Assembly: GCA_035506535.1 (NCBI GenBank) | Contig: DATJPE010000073.1 | Location: 1 to 64,000, forward strand | Direction of reading: 5' to 3' | Length of the DNA: 64,000 nucleotides | From: Actinomycetes bacterium | Lineage (GTDB): Bacteria > Actinomycetota > Actinomycetes > DATJPE01 | Shown here: one piece after another, positions 1 through 9,089 of the stretch | Layout: the number at the start of each line of letters is the position of its first letter | Numbering within the stretch: the stretch's first letter is position 1 | Translations under genes and position numbers: made by a program | Notes under the pieces: model-generated | Database searches by the model: none | What the model was told of the DNA's origin: nothing | Seen by the model: only the letters and a program-made list of their open reading frames with translations

Positions 1-159
1 CGAGGCATAGGCGATCGGGATGCCGGCCCACAGCGGGTTGGTCGAGACCACTCCGCCGTGCAGGAGCACGAGGGGGTCGCCCCCACCCTGTTCGATGTAG
101 TGGATGCCGATGCCGTTCGCCTGGACGGTACGGGCCTCGGCCGTCGTCTGTGTGGTCAT
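1..159 (-). CDS. alpha/beta hydrolase, N-terminal part (gene runs off the left edge)
   Basis: The first 53 codons of a reverse-strand gene are present; the rest lies outside the window. The visible protein has a short polar start, the strand IGIHYIEQG and then PLVLLHGG, the usual first strand and oxyanion-hole HGG of alpha/beta-hydrolase fold enzymes. The catalytic Ser, Asp and His would lie beyond the edge, so the substrate cannot be judged. The ATG at 159 is preceded by TAACGT (167-172) with seven bases between, so the mRNA is probably leaderless; no Shine-Dalgarno sequence is seen. Fold assignment is good; function is open. Confidence 0.75.
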   Translation of the reverse strand, partial: MTTQTTAEARTVQANGIGIHYIEQGGGDPLVLLHGGVVSTNPLWAGIPIAYAS

Positions 160-226
160 GCCGGGGACGTTAGGTGTGGTGGCACGGCCGGTCATCGGGC
201 ATTCACCCGAAGTTCCTGTCGGGGCG

Positions 227-1819
227 CTATGTGACGTCAGTCGCCACGGTGTCGGCCATGAGCCCGTGCCGCATGGCGAAGACGCTGGCCTGGGCACGGT
301 TGGTCGTAGCCGTCTTGGCGTAGATGTGCTCGACATGGCTGCTGGCGGTCTTGGGGGTGACGCCCAGCGTCGCGGCGATCTGCTTGTTGGAGAGCCCCCG
401 GGTGACCAGCCGCAGCACCTCCACCTCGCGCTTCGTGAGCCCGGCCGGCCACTCGCGCTGCCGTCGCACCCGGTGCCCCGCCGCACGCAGCACTCCGTCG
501 ACGGCGTCTCCATCGAGTCGACCCGCCTTCACCTCACCGCGAAGCTCTGCGGCCGCCGCATCGGGCGTCATCGCCATCCGATGCGGCCGCGGCTGGGTCA
601 TCGCCTGATAGGCGTCGGCGACCGCGAGCAGCCGCCCACCGGTGCTGATCTGGTCGCCCGCGAGCCCGCGCGGGTAGCCCGACCCGTCGAGGCGCTCGTG
701 ATGCTGAACCGCGAGGCTGCCGAGCTCCGACAGACCGGACGAGAAGGCGAGCATCCGCTCGGTCAGGTGCGGGTGCAGCCGGACACGCTCGACCTCGGCA
801 TGGGACAGCGGTCCGGGCTTGTCCCAGATCTGGTTGGGCACGCCGAGCCGGCCGAGGTCCTGCACCAGGCCGGCGCGACGCACCAGCGTCACGTCCGCTT
901 CCGGGAGCCCGAGCCCGACCGCGGCCTGTTCGCTCAGCTCCGCAACCGAGGGGGCGTGGCCCATCGTCCACGGCGACTTGAGCTCGGCGAACTCCCCCAC
1001 CGCGGCCAGCGCCGAGTCGAGGGCGTCCCCGGCGATCCAGCTCTCGAGGGCCGGTTCCGACGCGATGACCGCGTCCCAGCTCGGGGTGACGTCCACCTCA
1101 CTCAGCAGGATCGGCGCCAGGTCGCAGAAAGTGTCGACGAGCTCCGGGTCGAACTGGCCGCCCCGTCGGTCTCGGGCCACCGCGACGGCAGCCTCGACCC
1201 CGCCGGCCCGCCCGAAGACCTCGACGACGTCGGCGAGGTTGATCAGGCGTGAGGCCGTCGCGATCTCCTCGCCCCGGAGCTGGAAGGCTCCCTTGCCGTC
1301 CCAACGCTCGTAGGTCTCGCGCAGTGACTCCCTCACGTCGTCGCCGAGGCCCAGCCGCGAGGCCAGCAGATCGGCCGCGCGGTAGTGGTTCTCGGCCATG
1401 GCGAGCAGGTCCCGTCGACCGTCTGCGACGAAGGCCACTCCGGTTCGCGTCCGTGCGGCGAGTGACTGGCCCTGGCCACCGACGTGTCGCGCCAGGAACG
1501 CGAGAGTGGGGCCGGCCCGGCCCATGTCGAAGGCGTAGTGCGCGTCGCCTCTCGAGCAGATGTCGTCGCCGAACCACTTGGCCTGCTCGTAGGCATCGGT
1601 ATGGCAGCCCACCCAGGCCAGCAGGCCTGAGTAGTAGACAACGGTGCGCTGCTGGTCGCTGATCCCCACGTGCTCGCCGAGCCGCAGGGCGATCAGGCAC
1701 GCCCGGATCATGTGCTCCATGGGCTGGCCGAGTCCCAGGTCCGTTCCGAGCGACAGCAGCGCGACGAGCTCGGCCCGCCGGACGCCCACGTCCGGCCCGC
1801 CGACCTCCTCGCCCGTCAC
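227..1819 (-). CDS. HD-GYP-like domain protein with C-terminal LuxR DNA-binding domain
   Basis: This is a regulator of about 530 residues. The N-terminal half looks like a duplicated, worn HD domain. A clear HD-GYP-type region follows at about residues 300-415, with HHERLDGSGYP and VADAYQAM intact. A LuxR/FixJ helix-turn-helix closes the protein (about 460-520, LTKREVEVLRLV then SNKQIAATLGV). HD-GYP proteins normally hydrolyse cyclic di-GMP, but here the HD dyad reads QD (VQDLGRLG), so one metal ligand is missing. Inference: it may sense a ligand through the domain and act on DNA. The GTG at 1819 is preceded by GACACT and six bases, which suits a leaderless start; a GTG at 1861 would add 14 residues. 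It lies just downstream of the tRNA on the same strand. Confidence 0.8.
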   Translation of the reverse strand: MTGEEVGGPDVGVRRAELVALLSLGTDLGLGQPMEHMIRACLIALRLGEHVGISDQQRTVVYYSGLLAWVGCHTDAYEQAKWFGDDICSRGDAHYAFDMGRAGPTLAFLARHVGGQGQSLAARTRTGVAFVADGRRDLLAMAENHYRAADLLASRLGLGDDVRESLRETYERWDGKGAFQLRGEEIATASRLINLADVVEVFGRAGGVEAAVAVARDRRGGQFDPELVDTFCDLAPILLSEVDVTPSWDAVIASEPALESWIAGDALDSALAAVGEFAELKSPWTMGHAPSVAELSEQAAVGLGLPEADVTLVRRAGLVQDLGRLGVPNQIWDKPGPLSHAEVERVRLHPHLTERMLAFSSGLSELGSLAVQHHERLDGSGYPRGLAGDQISTGGRLLAVADAYQAMTQPRPHRMAMTPDAAAAELRGEVKAGRLDGDAVDGVLRAAGHRVRRQREWPAGLTKREVEVLRLVTRGLSNKQIAATLGVTPKTASSHVEHIYAKTATTNRAQASVFAMRHGLMADTVATDVT

Positions 1820-1873
1820 CCGAGCAGTGTCCCGCAGCGGTCCGCCCTCTTCGAGGTGCACGGACGCGGTCCG

Positions 1874-1945
1874 TGCCCCCGGCAGGATTCGAACCTGCGC
1901 ACCCGGCTCCGGAGGCCGATGCTCTATCCCCTGAGCTACGGGGGC
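1874..1945 (-). tRNA. tRNA-Arg, anticodon CCG
   Basis: The reverse strand folds as a complete cloverleaf. It has a 7-bp acceptor stem (GCCCCCG/CGGGGGC), a 4-bp D stem with an 8-base loop, a 5-bp anticodon stem with loop CTCCGGA, a 4-base variable region and a T arm with loop TTCGAAT. The anticodon is CCG and reads CGG (Arg). Discriminator base A is at 1874 and CCA is not encoded. A TACCGT hexamer on the same strand (1958-1963) lies 12 bases upstream and is a plausible -10 element. Confidence 0.96.
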
Positions 1946-1955
1946 CGTAGCTCAG
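1931..1955. repeat. 11-bp inverted repeat covering the 5' end of the tRNA-Arg gene
   Basis: CTGAGCTACGG (1931-1941) is repeated exactly inverted as CCGTAGCTCAG (1945-1955) with GGG between. One arm is the acceptor/D region of the tRNA; the other lies just upstream of it. It may be a remnant of a recombination event or a hairpin at the pre-tRNA 5' end. Confidence 0.7.
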
Positions 1956-2022
1956 CGACGGTACCAGCCCGCAGGCGAAGATCCGAACGCGTTCACCCGC
2001 GCCCGGCTCGCCCAAAGCACCC

Positions 2023-2253
2023 TCAGGCGAGCGCCTGCCAGGTGAGGCTGCGGCGGATCGGCTCGCTGACCTCGTCCGGGTAGCGGTCGAGGATCGCGGC
2101 CAGCTCGAGCAGATCGGCGTGCGTGGTGAACGACTCCAGCCCGGCGAGCTCTCGCCGGCGCTCGGCCGCCTCCCCTGATGCGTCCTCGCGCCGGCCCACC
2201 GCTCGGCGCAGCAGGCCGTCGACCGGACCACGGAGGGTTCGAGTGATCGTCAT
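2023..2253 (-). CDS. small conserved-looking protein of unknown function
   Basis: A 76-residue, charged, probably helical soluble protein that I do not recognise. A basic N-terminus is followed by a Glu/Arg-rich stretch and then the pattern TTHADLLELAAILDRYPDEV. There is no signal peptide, membrane segment or metal motif. The ATG at 2253 is chosen because AAGGAGG lies five bases upstream, a strong ribosome-binding site; an in-frame start further upstream would bury this site. It is transcribed divergently from the LysR-type gene, about 90 bases away, so the two could share a control region. Confidence 0.72.
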   Translation of the reverse strand: MTITRTLRGPVDGLLRRAVGRREDASGEAAERRRELAGLESFTTHADLLELAAILDRYPDEVSEPIRRSLTWQALA

Positions 2254-2342
2254 GGGAGCCTCCTTCCAGCTCGCCTCCAGGGTCCCGCCGAACAACCCAT
2301 GCGTCCAATGACTGAGTCCGTCATAATCCATGCTCTATCATC

Positions 2343-3260
2343 ATGAATGTGGAGACGTCGGTGCTGCGCTGGTTCTCCTCCGTCGCCGACGGGACGACGC
2401 TGACCGAGGTCAGCGACCTCGAGGCGATCACCCAGTCCGGGCTGTCCCGCGCCCTGTCCCGCCTCGACCGTGAGGTCGGCGCGCCCCTGCTGGCCCGCCA
2501 CGGCCGCACGTTGCGGATGACCCGGGCCGGCGCGGCGTTCAAGGGCTACGTCGACCGGGCGCTGACCGAGCTCGACGACGGTCTGGCCGCGGTGGCGGCG
2601 CTGGCGTCCCCGGACACCGGGACGGTCTCCCTCGCCTACCAGCTCTCGCTGGGCACGTGGTTGATCCCGCGACTGCTTGCCGGCTTCCGCGCGGCGCACC
2701 CCGGCGTCTCCTTCGAGCTGCACCAGATCCGGGACGAGGTGGGCGCGCCACGACTGCTCGACGAGTCGGTGGACGTGGAGCTGACGACGGTACCGGCGAC
2801 CGGACCGGACCTGCGGTGGCGTCCGCTCCTCGTGGAGCCGCTGCAGCTCGTGGTGCCGGACGGCCATCCCCTCAGCGGGCGCCGGCGCGTCGGCGTGGCT
2901 GCTCTGCGCGACGATTGGTTCGTCATGCTGCGGCGGACCTACGCCCTGCGCGAGACCTGCGACCAGCTGTGCCGAGCAGCTGGCTTCGAGCCCAAGGTCG
3001 CCTTCGAGGGCGACGACCTGCCCACCGTCGAGGGCTTCGTGGCCGCCGGCCTGGGCGTCGCCATCGTCCCCGCCCGCGGCCCCGTCGTGCACGCCGCCCC
3101 CGGTGTGCGCGCTGTCGAGCTCGACGACCCTGGCGCGTCCCGCGCGGTGGGGATCGCCTGGTCGACGCGGGCTCGCCGCCTTCCGGTGGCACAGGCCTTC
3201 CTCGACTACGTCCTCGGGGCGGCCAAGCGCATCGGCGCGCTGGGTACCCTCCCCTCGTGA
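2343..3260 (+). CDS. LysR-family transcriptional regulator
   Basis: A 305-residue protein of usual LysR length. The N-terminal winged helix-turn-helix (about residues 5-65) contains [20 protein letters not shown] and the wing region [10 protein letters not shown] periplasmic-binding-protein-like effector domain fills the rest, with GTVSLAYQ opening its first lobe and GLGVAIVPA in the second. The effector cannot be inferred. The regulator starts about 90 bases from the divergent small gene, where imperfect ATG/CAT-rich symmetry could hold a LysR box. Its stop codon overlaps the GTG start of argS by four bases, which couples a regulator to a housekeeping gene. Confidence 0.9.
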   Translation: MNVETSVLRWFSSVADGTTLTEVSDLEAITQSGLSRALSRLDREVGAPLLARHGRTLRMTRAGAAFKGYVDRALTELDDGLAAVAALASPDTGTVSLAYQLSLGTWLIPRLLAGFRAAHPGVSFELHQIRDEVGAPRLLDESVDVELTTVPATGPDLRWRPLLVEPLQLVVPDGHPLSGRRRVGVAALRDDWFVMLRRTYALRETCDQLCRAAGFEPKVAFEGDDLPTVEGFVAAGLGVAIVPARGPVVHAAPGVRAVELDDPGASRAVGIAWSTRARRLPVAQAFLDYVLGAAKRIGALGTLPS

Positions 3261-4921
3261 CCCCAGCCGACCTGGCCGCCGCCGTTCGCTCCGCGGTCCT
3301 CGCCGCCGTCGCCGCCGGCGAGCTCACCCTGCCCGACGATGCGGTTCCGGCCGAGGTGCATGTCGAGCGCCCGAAGGTCAAGGAGCACGGGGACTACGCC
3401 ACCAACGTGGCGCTCGTCCTCGCCAAGGCCGCCGGCGCGCCGCCTCGGACGGTGGCCGAGGTGCTCGCCCGCCGCCTGGCCGCGACGCCGGGGGTGAAGT
3501 CGGTCGACGTCGCAGGCCCGGGCTTCCTCAACGTCGTCCTCGAACCGGCCGCGCAGGGCGAGCTGGCCCGCGCCATCGTCCTCGCCGGCACGGCGTACGG
3601 CACGAGCGACGCCCTCGCCGGCCAGCGGATCAACCTCGAGTTCGTGTCCGCCAACCCGACCGGCCCGATCCACATGGGCGGGGTGCGCTGGGCCGCCGTA
3701 GGGGACTCCCTCGCGCGGGTGCTCGCGGCGCAGGGCGCCCTGGTCGAGCGCGAGTACTACTTCAACGACCACGGGGCGCAGATCGACCGCTTCGCCCGTT
3801 CCCTCCTCGCCCGTGCCAAGGGCGAGCCGGTGCCCGAGGACGGCTATGGCGGGTCCTACATCGACGAGATCGCGGCACAGGTCCTGCTGCTCAGGCCGGA
3901 CGCGCTGTCGGCGGCGGACCCGCAGGAGGTCTTCCGCGAGGTCGGTGTGGAGCTCATGTTCGCCGAGATCAAGTCCTCGCTGCACGACTTCGGCGTGGAC
4001 TTCGACGTCTACTTCCACGAGAACGACCTGCACGCGTCGGGTGCCGTCGAGCGCGCCATCGCGAGGCTTCGCGAGCTCGGCCGCATCTACGAGAAGGAGG
4101 GCGCGGTCTGGCTGCGCACCACCGACCTCGGCGACGACCGCGACCGGGTGGTGATCCGCAGCAACGGCGAGCCGGCGTACATCTCCGGGGACCTGGCCTA
4201 CTACCTGGACAAGCGTGAGCGTGGCTTCGAGCGCGTGATCATCATGCTGGGGGCCGACCACCACGGCTACGTCGGCCGGATGATGGCCATGTGCGCCGCC
4301 TTCGGCGACACCCCGGGGGTCAACCTCGAGATCCTCATCGGGCAGATGGTCAACCTGCTCAAGGACGGCCAGCCGCTGCGGATGAGCAAGCGGGCGGGGA
4401 CCGTCGTCACGATGGAGGACCTGGTCGATGCGGTCGGCGTGGACGCCGGGCGCTACGCCCTCGCCCGCGCCTCGAGCGACTCCCCGCTCGACATCGACCT
4501 CGACCTGCTCGCCCGGCACACCAACGACAACCCGGTCTACTACGTGCAGTACGTCGCCGCGCGGACCGCGGCCGTCCACCGCAACGCCGCCGCCCTGGGC
4601 GTCGAGCGCGGGGACCGCGAGGCGTTCCGACCGGACCTGCTCGACCACGAGCGCGAGAGCGACCTGCTCGGCGTGCTCGCCGAGTACCCGCGCGTGGTGG
4701 CCTCGGCTGCCGAGCTGCGGGAGCCCCACCGGGTGGCCCGGTACCTGGAGGAGTTGGCGGGTACCTACCACCGCTTCTACGACGCCTGCCGCATCCTGCC
4801 CCGCGGCGACGAGCCGGTCAGCGACCTGATGCGGGCGCGGCTGTGGCTGAACGACGCGACCCGCCAGGTGGTGGTCAACGGCCTCACGCTGCTCGGAGTG
4901 AGCGCGCCCGAGCGCATGTGA
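3257..4921 (+). CDS. argS: arginyl-tRNA synthetase
   Basis: Class I aminoacyl-tRNA synthetase of 554 residues that charges tRNA-Arg in the cytoplasm. The N-terminal additional domain typical of ArgRS is followed by the HIGH-type signature in [11 protein letters not shown], the conserved GDSLARVL that follows it, a catalytic core with [12 protein letters not shown], and the KMSKS-type loop as RMSKRAGT. The C-terminal helical anticodon-binding (DALR) domain ends LGVSAPERM, as in many ArgRS proteins. The GTG at 3257 overlaps the LysR stop in GTGA, suggesting translational coupling. The next gene is lysA, a common actinobacterial order. Confidence 0.97.
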   Translation: MTPADLAAAVRSAVLAAVAAGELTLPDDAVPAEVHVERPKVKEHGDYATNVALVLAKAAGAPPRTVAEVLARRLAATPGVKSVDVAGPGFLNVVLEPAAQGELARAIVLAGTAYGTSDALAGQRINLEFVSANPTGPIHMGGVRWAAVGDSLARVLAAQGALVEREYYFNDHGAQIDRFARSLLARAKGEPVPEDGYGGSYIDEIAAQVLLLRPDALSAADPQEVFREVGVELMFAEIKSSLHDFGVDFDVYFHENDLHASGAVERAIARLRELGRIYEKEGAVWLRTTDLGDDRDRVVIRSNGEPAYISGDLAYYLDKRERGFERVIIMLGADHHGYVGRMMAMCAAFGDTPGVNLEILIGQMVNLLKDGQPLRMSKRAGTVVTMEDLVDAVGVDAGRYALARASSDSPLDIDLDLLARHTNDNPVYYVQYVAARTAAVHRNAAALGVERGDREAFRPDLLDHERESDLLGVLAEYPRVVASAAELREPHRVARYLEELAGTYHRFYDACRILPRGDEPVSDLMRARLWLNDATRQVVVNGLTLLGVSAPERM

Positions 4922-4972
4922 GGCCGGCTCGACACGGCGCCAAATCGAGGTGGCGCTTTCGGCGACCTCGCC

Positions 4973-4978
4973 TACCCT
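4973..4978 (+). promoter_or_regulatory. -10 element for the lysA leader transcript
   Basis: TACCCT matches the actinobacterial TANNNT -10 pattern and lies about 33 bases before the small leader ORF. The same hexamer recurs directly before lysA (5210-5215). No good -35 element is seen. Confidence 0.45.
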
Positions 4979-4991
4979 GGTCCTACACAGG

Positions 4992-5085
4992 AAGGGAGGT
5001 GGTCCGACGCATGCATAGTCCTCGGACATGTGAGGTGGCTGTCCGCTAGCCGCCGTACTTCGGACACTGCTTGTCAATGCCGCCT
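4992..5085 (+). promoter_or_regulatory. attenuator-like leader upstream of lysA
   Basis: Four short segments alternate as complements. GTCCGA (5002-5007) pairs with TCGGAC (5022-5027); CGGACA (5023-5028) pairs with TGTCCG (5040-5045); TGTCCG also pairs with a second CGGACA (5061-5066). The 1:2, 2:3 and 3:4 pairings are therefore mutually exclusive, as in classical translation-controlled attenuators. The 2:3 loop contains GAGGTGG, a second Shine-Dalgarno-like sequence. No long T run follows the 3:4 stem, so whether it acts on transcription or translation is open. A tiny ORF lies across segments 2 and 3. Confidence 0.55.
5011..5049 (+). CDS. putative 12-residue leader peptide upstream of lysA
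   Basis: An ATG with a near-perfect Shine-Dalgarno sequence (AAGGGAGGTGG, eight bases upstream) opens a 12-codon frame encoding MHSPRTCEVAVR, ending in TAG. Its codons cover the complementary segments of the leader, so a translating or stalled ribosome would decide which hairpin forms. It contains two Arg codons and one Cys codon but no Lys, Met or repeated Thr codon, so the signal is not obviously a lysA product. Its role is inferred from layout only. Confidence 0.5.
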   Translation: MHSPRTCEVAVR

Positions 5086-5209
5086 CGGCGGCGGCGACTC
5101 CCAGGCAGTCACCCGGCCCCCGGACCGTCGGCCCGTCCAGCCGACTCGCCCTCCCGCAACGGCGGGGCGGCGGACCAGGTCCGGGGGCCGTCCGTTGCCT
5201 CGGCGTCAT

Positions 5210-5215
5210 TACCCT
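5210..5215 (+). promoter_or_regulatory. -10 element for a leaderless lysA transcript
   Basis: TACCCT is followed by six bases and then the lysA ATG, with no Shine-Dalgarno sequence between. This spacing fits transcription starting at or next to the start codon. Confidence 0.5.
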
Positions 5216-5221
5216 CGACGC

Positions 5222-6619
5222 ATGCCCGCCCATCCCGCCGGCCCGAGGCACGCCGAGGTGCTGCACGAGGCAGGCGCCCCACCGGTGCCGTCCGACCTCG
5301 CGGCGCTGGCGCCCGGCGTCTGGTCCGCCGGCCTGTCCCGCGACGCCGACGGCTCGCTCGCGCTGAGAGGGACGCCGCTCGCGGCGCTCGGGCGGGCGTA
5401 CGGGACGCCGGCCCTTCTCCTCGACGAGGCCGACGTCCGCGCCCGTATGAGCGCCTGGCGGGAGGCCTTCGCCGGCGCCGACGTCTACTACGCGGGCAAG
5501 GCGTTCCTCTGCCTGGCCATGGCGCGGTGGGTGGCCGAGGAGGGTCTCGGACTGGACGTGTGCACCGGCGGCGAGCTGGAGCTCGCCGTTCGCGCCGGCT
5601 TCGACCCCGCCCGGATCACGATGCACGGGAACAACAAGTCCGACGCCGAGCTCGCTCGCGCGCTCGAGCTCGAGGTCGGCCGCATCGTCGTGGACTCCTC
5701 CGACGAGATCGAGCGGCTCGCGATGCTGACCGCCGGGTCCGGCCGGCGGCAGCGGGTCCTCGTCCGCGCCACCGTCGGAGTCGAGGCCCACACCCACGAG
5801 TTCGTCGCGACTGCCCACGAGGACCAGAAGTTCGGCTTCTCCGTCTCCTCCGGCTCGGCCGAGCAGGCCGTGGCGGCGGTGCTCGCCGTCCCCGGCCTGG
5901 AGCTCGTGGGCATCCACTCCCACATCGGGTCGCAGATCTTCGACACCTCGGCCTTCGAGGTCAGCGCCCACCGTGTCCTCGACCTGCTGGCCCGCATCCG
6001 TGACGTGCACGGCCTGGCGCTTCCCGAGGTCGACCTCGGCGGCGGCCTGGGGATCGCCTACGTGGCGGGCGACGACCCCATGACGCCCGCACAGATCGCG
6101 ACCCGGCTGCGGTCGATCGTCGAGCGCGAGGCCGCGGGGCACTCCCTCCCGCTGCCGCGGCTGACCGTCGAACCGGGACGCGCCGTCATCGGCCCCGCGG
6201 TGCTCACCCTCTACGAGGTGGGGACGGTGAAGCCCCTCGACCTCGACGGAGGGCTGCGACGCACGTACGTCTCCGTCGACGGCGGGATGAGCGACAACGT
6301 GCGCACGGCGCTCTACGACGCGGACTACACGTGCACGCTCGCCAACCGGGCCTCCGACGCCGCGCCCACGCTCACGCGGGTGGTCGGCAAGCACTGCGAG
6401 AGCGGCGACATCGTGGTCCGCGACGCCTGGCTCCCTGCGGACGTACGCCCCGGCGACCTGCTCGCCGTCGCCGCCACGGGCGCGTACTGCCGCAGCATGG
6501 CCAGCAACTACAACTTCCTGCCGCGCCCGCCGGTGGTGAGCGTGGCCGCCGACGGGTCTCATCGGCTGCTCGTCCGACGCGAGACGACCGACGACCTGCT
6601 CGCCACCGACCTCGGCTGA
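5222..6619 (+). CDS. lysA: diaminopimelate decarboxylase
   Basis: PLP enzyme of 465 residues that converts meso-diaminopimelate to lysine, the last step of lysine synthesis. The fold-III barrel carries the PLP lysine in VYYAGKAFLC, the substrate loop HSHIGSQIFD, the glycine-rich phosphate site GGGLGIAY and EPGRAVIGPA; the C-terminal domain has the CESGD motif that supplies the active-site cysteine from the partner subunit. The ATG at 5222 is the first start after the leader and fits the leaderless -10. It is followed by hom, thrC and thrB, so aspartate-family genes are grouped here. Confidence 0.96.
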   Translation: MPAHPAGPRHAEVLHEAGAPPVPSDLAALAPGVWSAGLSRDADGSLALRGTPLAALGRAYGTPALLLDEADVRARMSAWREAFAGADVYYAGKAFLCLAMARWVAEEGLGLDVCTGGELELAVRAGFDPARITMHGNNKSDAELARALELEVGRIVVDSSDEIERLAMLTAGSGRRQRVLVRATVGVEAHTHEFVATAHEDQKFGFSVSSGSAEQAVAAVLAVPGLELVGIHSHIGSQIFDTSAFEVSAHRVLDLLARIRDVHGLALPEVDLGGGLGIAYVAGDDPMTPAQIATRLRSIVEREAAGHSLPLPRLTVEPGRAVIGPAVLTLYEVGTVKPLDLDGGLRRTYVSVDGGMSDNVRTALYDADYTCTLANRASDAAPTLTRVVGKHCESGDIVVRDAWLPADVRPGDLLAVAATGAYCRSMASNYNFLPRPPVVSVAADGSHRLLVRRETTDDLLATDLG

Positions 6620-6694
6620 GCCGGTCGAGGTCGTGGGAGGATCTCGCTGACAGGGTCGAGCGTCGGGCTGGGCTGGCACGGGAGGAGGCGACGG

Positions 6695-7987
6695 ATGGGC
6701 GACCGGCCGCTGCGTGTGGCACTGCTGGGGGCAGGGGCCGTCGGCAGCCAGGTGGCCCGGCTGCTCACCAGCCAGTCCGGGGACCTCGCGGCGCGGGTCG
6801 GGGCGCCCTTCGAGCTGGTCGGGATCGGCGTACGCCGTCCCGGGGAGCGTCCGGGACTGGACCCCGCGCTGCTGACGACCGACCTCGACGCCCTCGTGGC
6901 CCGCCGCGACGTCGACATCGTCATCGAGGTGATGGGCGGTATCGAGCCGGCCCGCACCCTGATCCTCGCGGCGATGGGTCGCGGCGCCAGCGTGGTCACC
7001 GCGAACAAGGCGCTGCTCGCCACCCACGGCGCTGAGCTGCACGCCACGGCTGACGCGCACGGCGTCGACCTCTACTACGAGGCGAGCGTCGCCGGCGCGA
7101 TCCCGTTGCTACGCCCGCTGCGCGAGTCCCTGGCCGGCGACAACGTGTGGCGCGTCCTCGGGATCGTCAACGGCACCACGAACTACATCCTCACCAAGAT
7201 GGACGAGAGCGGAGCGAGCTTCGAGGAGGCCCTCGCCGAGGCGCAGTCGCTGGGGTACGCCGAGGCGGACCCGACCGCCGACGTGGACGGCCACGACGCC
7301 GCGGCCAAGGCGGCGATCCTCGCCGGCCTCGCCTTCCACACCCGGGTGACCCTCGACGACGTCCACTGCGAGGGCATCCGCCACGTCAAGGCCGCCGACG
7401 TCGCGGCGGCGCGCGCGATGGACCACGTGGTGAAGCTGCTGGCGATCTGCGAGCGCACCCCCGACCTGCGCGGGATCAGCGTGCGCGTGCACCCCTCGAT
7501 GGTGTCCCGCGCGCATCCTCTCGCCGGGGTGCGCGAGGCCTACAACGCCGTCTTCGTCGAGTCCGAGTCGGCCGGCCAGCTGATGTTCTATGGGCGCGGT
7601 GCCGGTGGGGCGCCGACCGCGAGCGCCGTGCTCGGTGACCTCGTGGCGGTCGGGCGCAACCGGTTGTCCGGGGGCCGCGGCCCTCGCGAGAGCGCGTACG
7701 CCGATCTCGAGCCGCGCCCGCTCGGGGCCGCCGAGACCCGCTACTACATCTCCCTCGACGTCGCGGACAAGGCGGGCGTGCTCGCCGTGGTCGCCCAGGC
7801 CTTCGCCCGCCACGACGTGTCGATCGAGACGCTTCGCCAGGACGGCCGGGGCGACGACGCCGCCCTCGTGATCGTGACGCATCGGGCCACCGAGGCTCAC
7901 CTGTCCAGGGTGGTCGAGGAGCTGCGCGGACTGGACGTGGTGCGCGAGGTGGCGAGTGTGCTGCGCGTGGAGGGGGACGACCGATGA
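6695..7987 (+). CDS. hom: homoserine dehydrogenase
   Basis: NAD(P)-dependent enzyme of 430 residues that reduces aspartate semialdehyde to homoserine, the branch point to threonine and methionine. The N-terminal Rossmann fold begins [18 protein letters not shown]; the catalytic domain includes [23 protein letters not shown] and [20 protein letters not shown], all typical of Hom. A C-terminal ACT domain starts near residue 350 ([19 protein letters not shown]), implying allosteric control by threonine as in related enzymes. The start has a strong GGGAGGAGG site. Its stop overlaps the thrC start in ATGA. Confidence 0.96.
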   Translation: MGDRPLRVALLGAGAVGSQVARLLTSQSGDLAARVGAPFELVGIGVRRPGERPGLDPALLTTDLDALVARRDVDIVIEVMGGIEPARTLILAAMGRGASVVTANKALLATHGAELHATADAHGVDLYYEASVAGAIPLLRPLRESLAGDNVWRVLGIVNGTTNYILTKMDESGASFEEALAEAQSLGYAEADPTADVDGHDAAAKAAILAGLAFHTRVTLDDVHCEGIRHVKAADVAAARAMDHVVKLLAICERTPDLRGISVRVHPSMVSRAHPLAGVREAYNAVFVESESAGQLMFYGRGAGGAPTASAVLGDLVAVGRNRLSGGRGPRESAYADLEPRPLGAAETRYYISLDVADKAGVLAVVAQAFARHDVSIETLRQDGRGDDAALVIVTHRATEAHLSRVVEELRGLDVVREVASVLRVEGDDR

Positions 7988-9081
7988 CCGACGTCACGCT
8001 GGCCGCGCCCGCCGCGCGGCGCACCCACCAGTGGCGAGGGGTGATCGAGGAGTACCGCGACCGGCTGCCGGTCGGCCCGCAGACGCCCGTGGTCACCCTG
8101 CGCGAGGGCGGCACGCCCCTCGTGCCCGCGATCACCCTCTCGGAGCTGACCGGGTGCGACGTTCAGCTGAAGGTGGAGGGAGCCAACCCGACCGGCTCTT
8201 TCAAGGACCGCGGCATGACGGTGGCCATCTCCAAGGCCAAGGAGGCGGGCGCGCAGGCCGTCATCTGCGCCTCGACCGGCAACACGAGCGCCTCCGCCGC
8301 CGCCTACGCGGTTCGGGCGGGCATGGTGTGCGCCGTCCTCGTGCCGGAGGGCAAGATCGCCTTGGGCAAGATGTCACAGGCGCTGGCGCACGGCGCCCGG
8401 CTGCTGCAGGTCGAAGGCAACTTCGACGACTGCCTGAACCTGGCTCGCGAGCTGTCTGAGCACTACCCGGTGGCCCTGGTCAACAGCGTCAACCCGGCGC
8501 GGATCGAGGGCCAGAAGACGGCGGCGTTCGAGATCGTGGACGCCCTCGGCGACGCGCCGGACGTGCACCTGCTCCCCGTCGGGAACGCGGGCAACATCAC
8601 GGCCTACTGGCGCGGTTATGTGGAGTACGCCGCCGACGGACAGGCGTCGCGCCGCCCGCGGATGTGGGGCTTCCAGGCGGCCGGTGCCGCGCCCATCGTC
8701 GCCGGTGCCCCCGTCGCCCGGCCCTCGACCATCGCCACGGCGATCCGGATCGGCAACCCCGCGTCCTGGGCCTCGGCGGTGGCCGCCCGCGATGAGTCCG
8801 CCGGCCTCATCGCGGCCGTCACCGACCGCGACATCCTGCGGGCGTACCGGCTGCTCGCCTCGCGGGAGGGCGTCTTCGTCGAGCCGGCGTCGGCGGCGTC
8901 CGTCGCGGGCCTGCTGCAGCAGCACGCCCGCGGCGCCCTCGACCCAGGCCAGACCGTGGTGTGCACGGTCACCGGGCACGGGCTGAAGGACCCGGACTGG
9001 GCCATCGCTGGCGCGCCGGCACCGGTCACCGTCCCGGTGGAGGCCAAGGCCGCCGCCGAGCTCCTCGGGCTCGTGGACTGA
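7984..9081 (+). CDS. thrC: threonine synthase
   Basis: PLP enzyme of 365 residues that makes threonine from O-phosphohomoserine. The PLP lysine lies in [15 protein letters not shown] and the asparagine-containing [15 protein letters not shown] follows, a hallmark of fold-type II threonine synthases. A glycine-rich phosphate loop ([14 protein letters not shown]) comes later. The length suits the short bacterial/actinobacterial type. The ATG overlaps the hom stop by four bases, so the two are likely translationally coupled. thrB follows after a few bases, giving the full homoserine-to-threonine branch in one transcript. Confidence 0.96.
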   Translation: MTDVTLAAPAARRTHQWRGVIEEYRDRLPVGPQTPVVTLREGGTPLVPAITLSELTGCDVQLKVEGANPTGSFKDRGMTVAISKAKEAGAQAVICASTGNTSASAAAYAVRAGMVCAVLVPEGKIALGKMSQALAHGARLLQVEGNFDDCLNLARELSEHYPVALVNSVNPARIEGQKTAAFEIVDALGDAPDVHLLPVGNAGNITAYWRGYVEYAADGQASRRPRMWGFQAAGAAPIVAGAPVARPSTIATAIRIGNPASWASAVAARDESAGLIAAVTDRDILRAYRLLASREGVFVEPASAASVAGLLQQHARGALDPGQTVVCTVTGHGLKDPDWAIAGAPAPVTVPVEAKAAAELLGLVD

Positions 9082-9089
9082 GCCGGCGC

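Noticed and set aside
2250-3092. A 280-codon reverse frame opposite the LysR gene
   Set aside because: Shadow of the LysR coding sequence, low-complexity and without a domain.
4922-5221. A lysine riboswitch or T-box upstream of lysA
   Set aside because: Conserved lysine-riboswitch or T-box sequences are not visible; the signal here is the small ORF with paired segments.
5071-6003. A forward frame starting near 5071 that overlaps lysA
   Set aside because: Arg/Pro/Gly-rich translation in another frame of lysA, with no motif.
3206-7060. A very long open frame on the reverse strand opposite argS, lysA and hom
   Set aside because: It is a mirror of GC-rich codon use; the translation is Arg/Gly/Val/His-rich with no domain, while the forward genes are clear.
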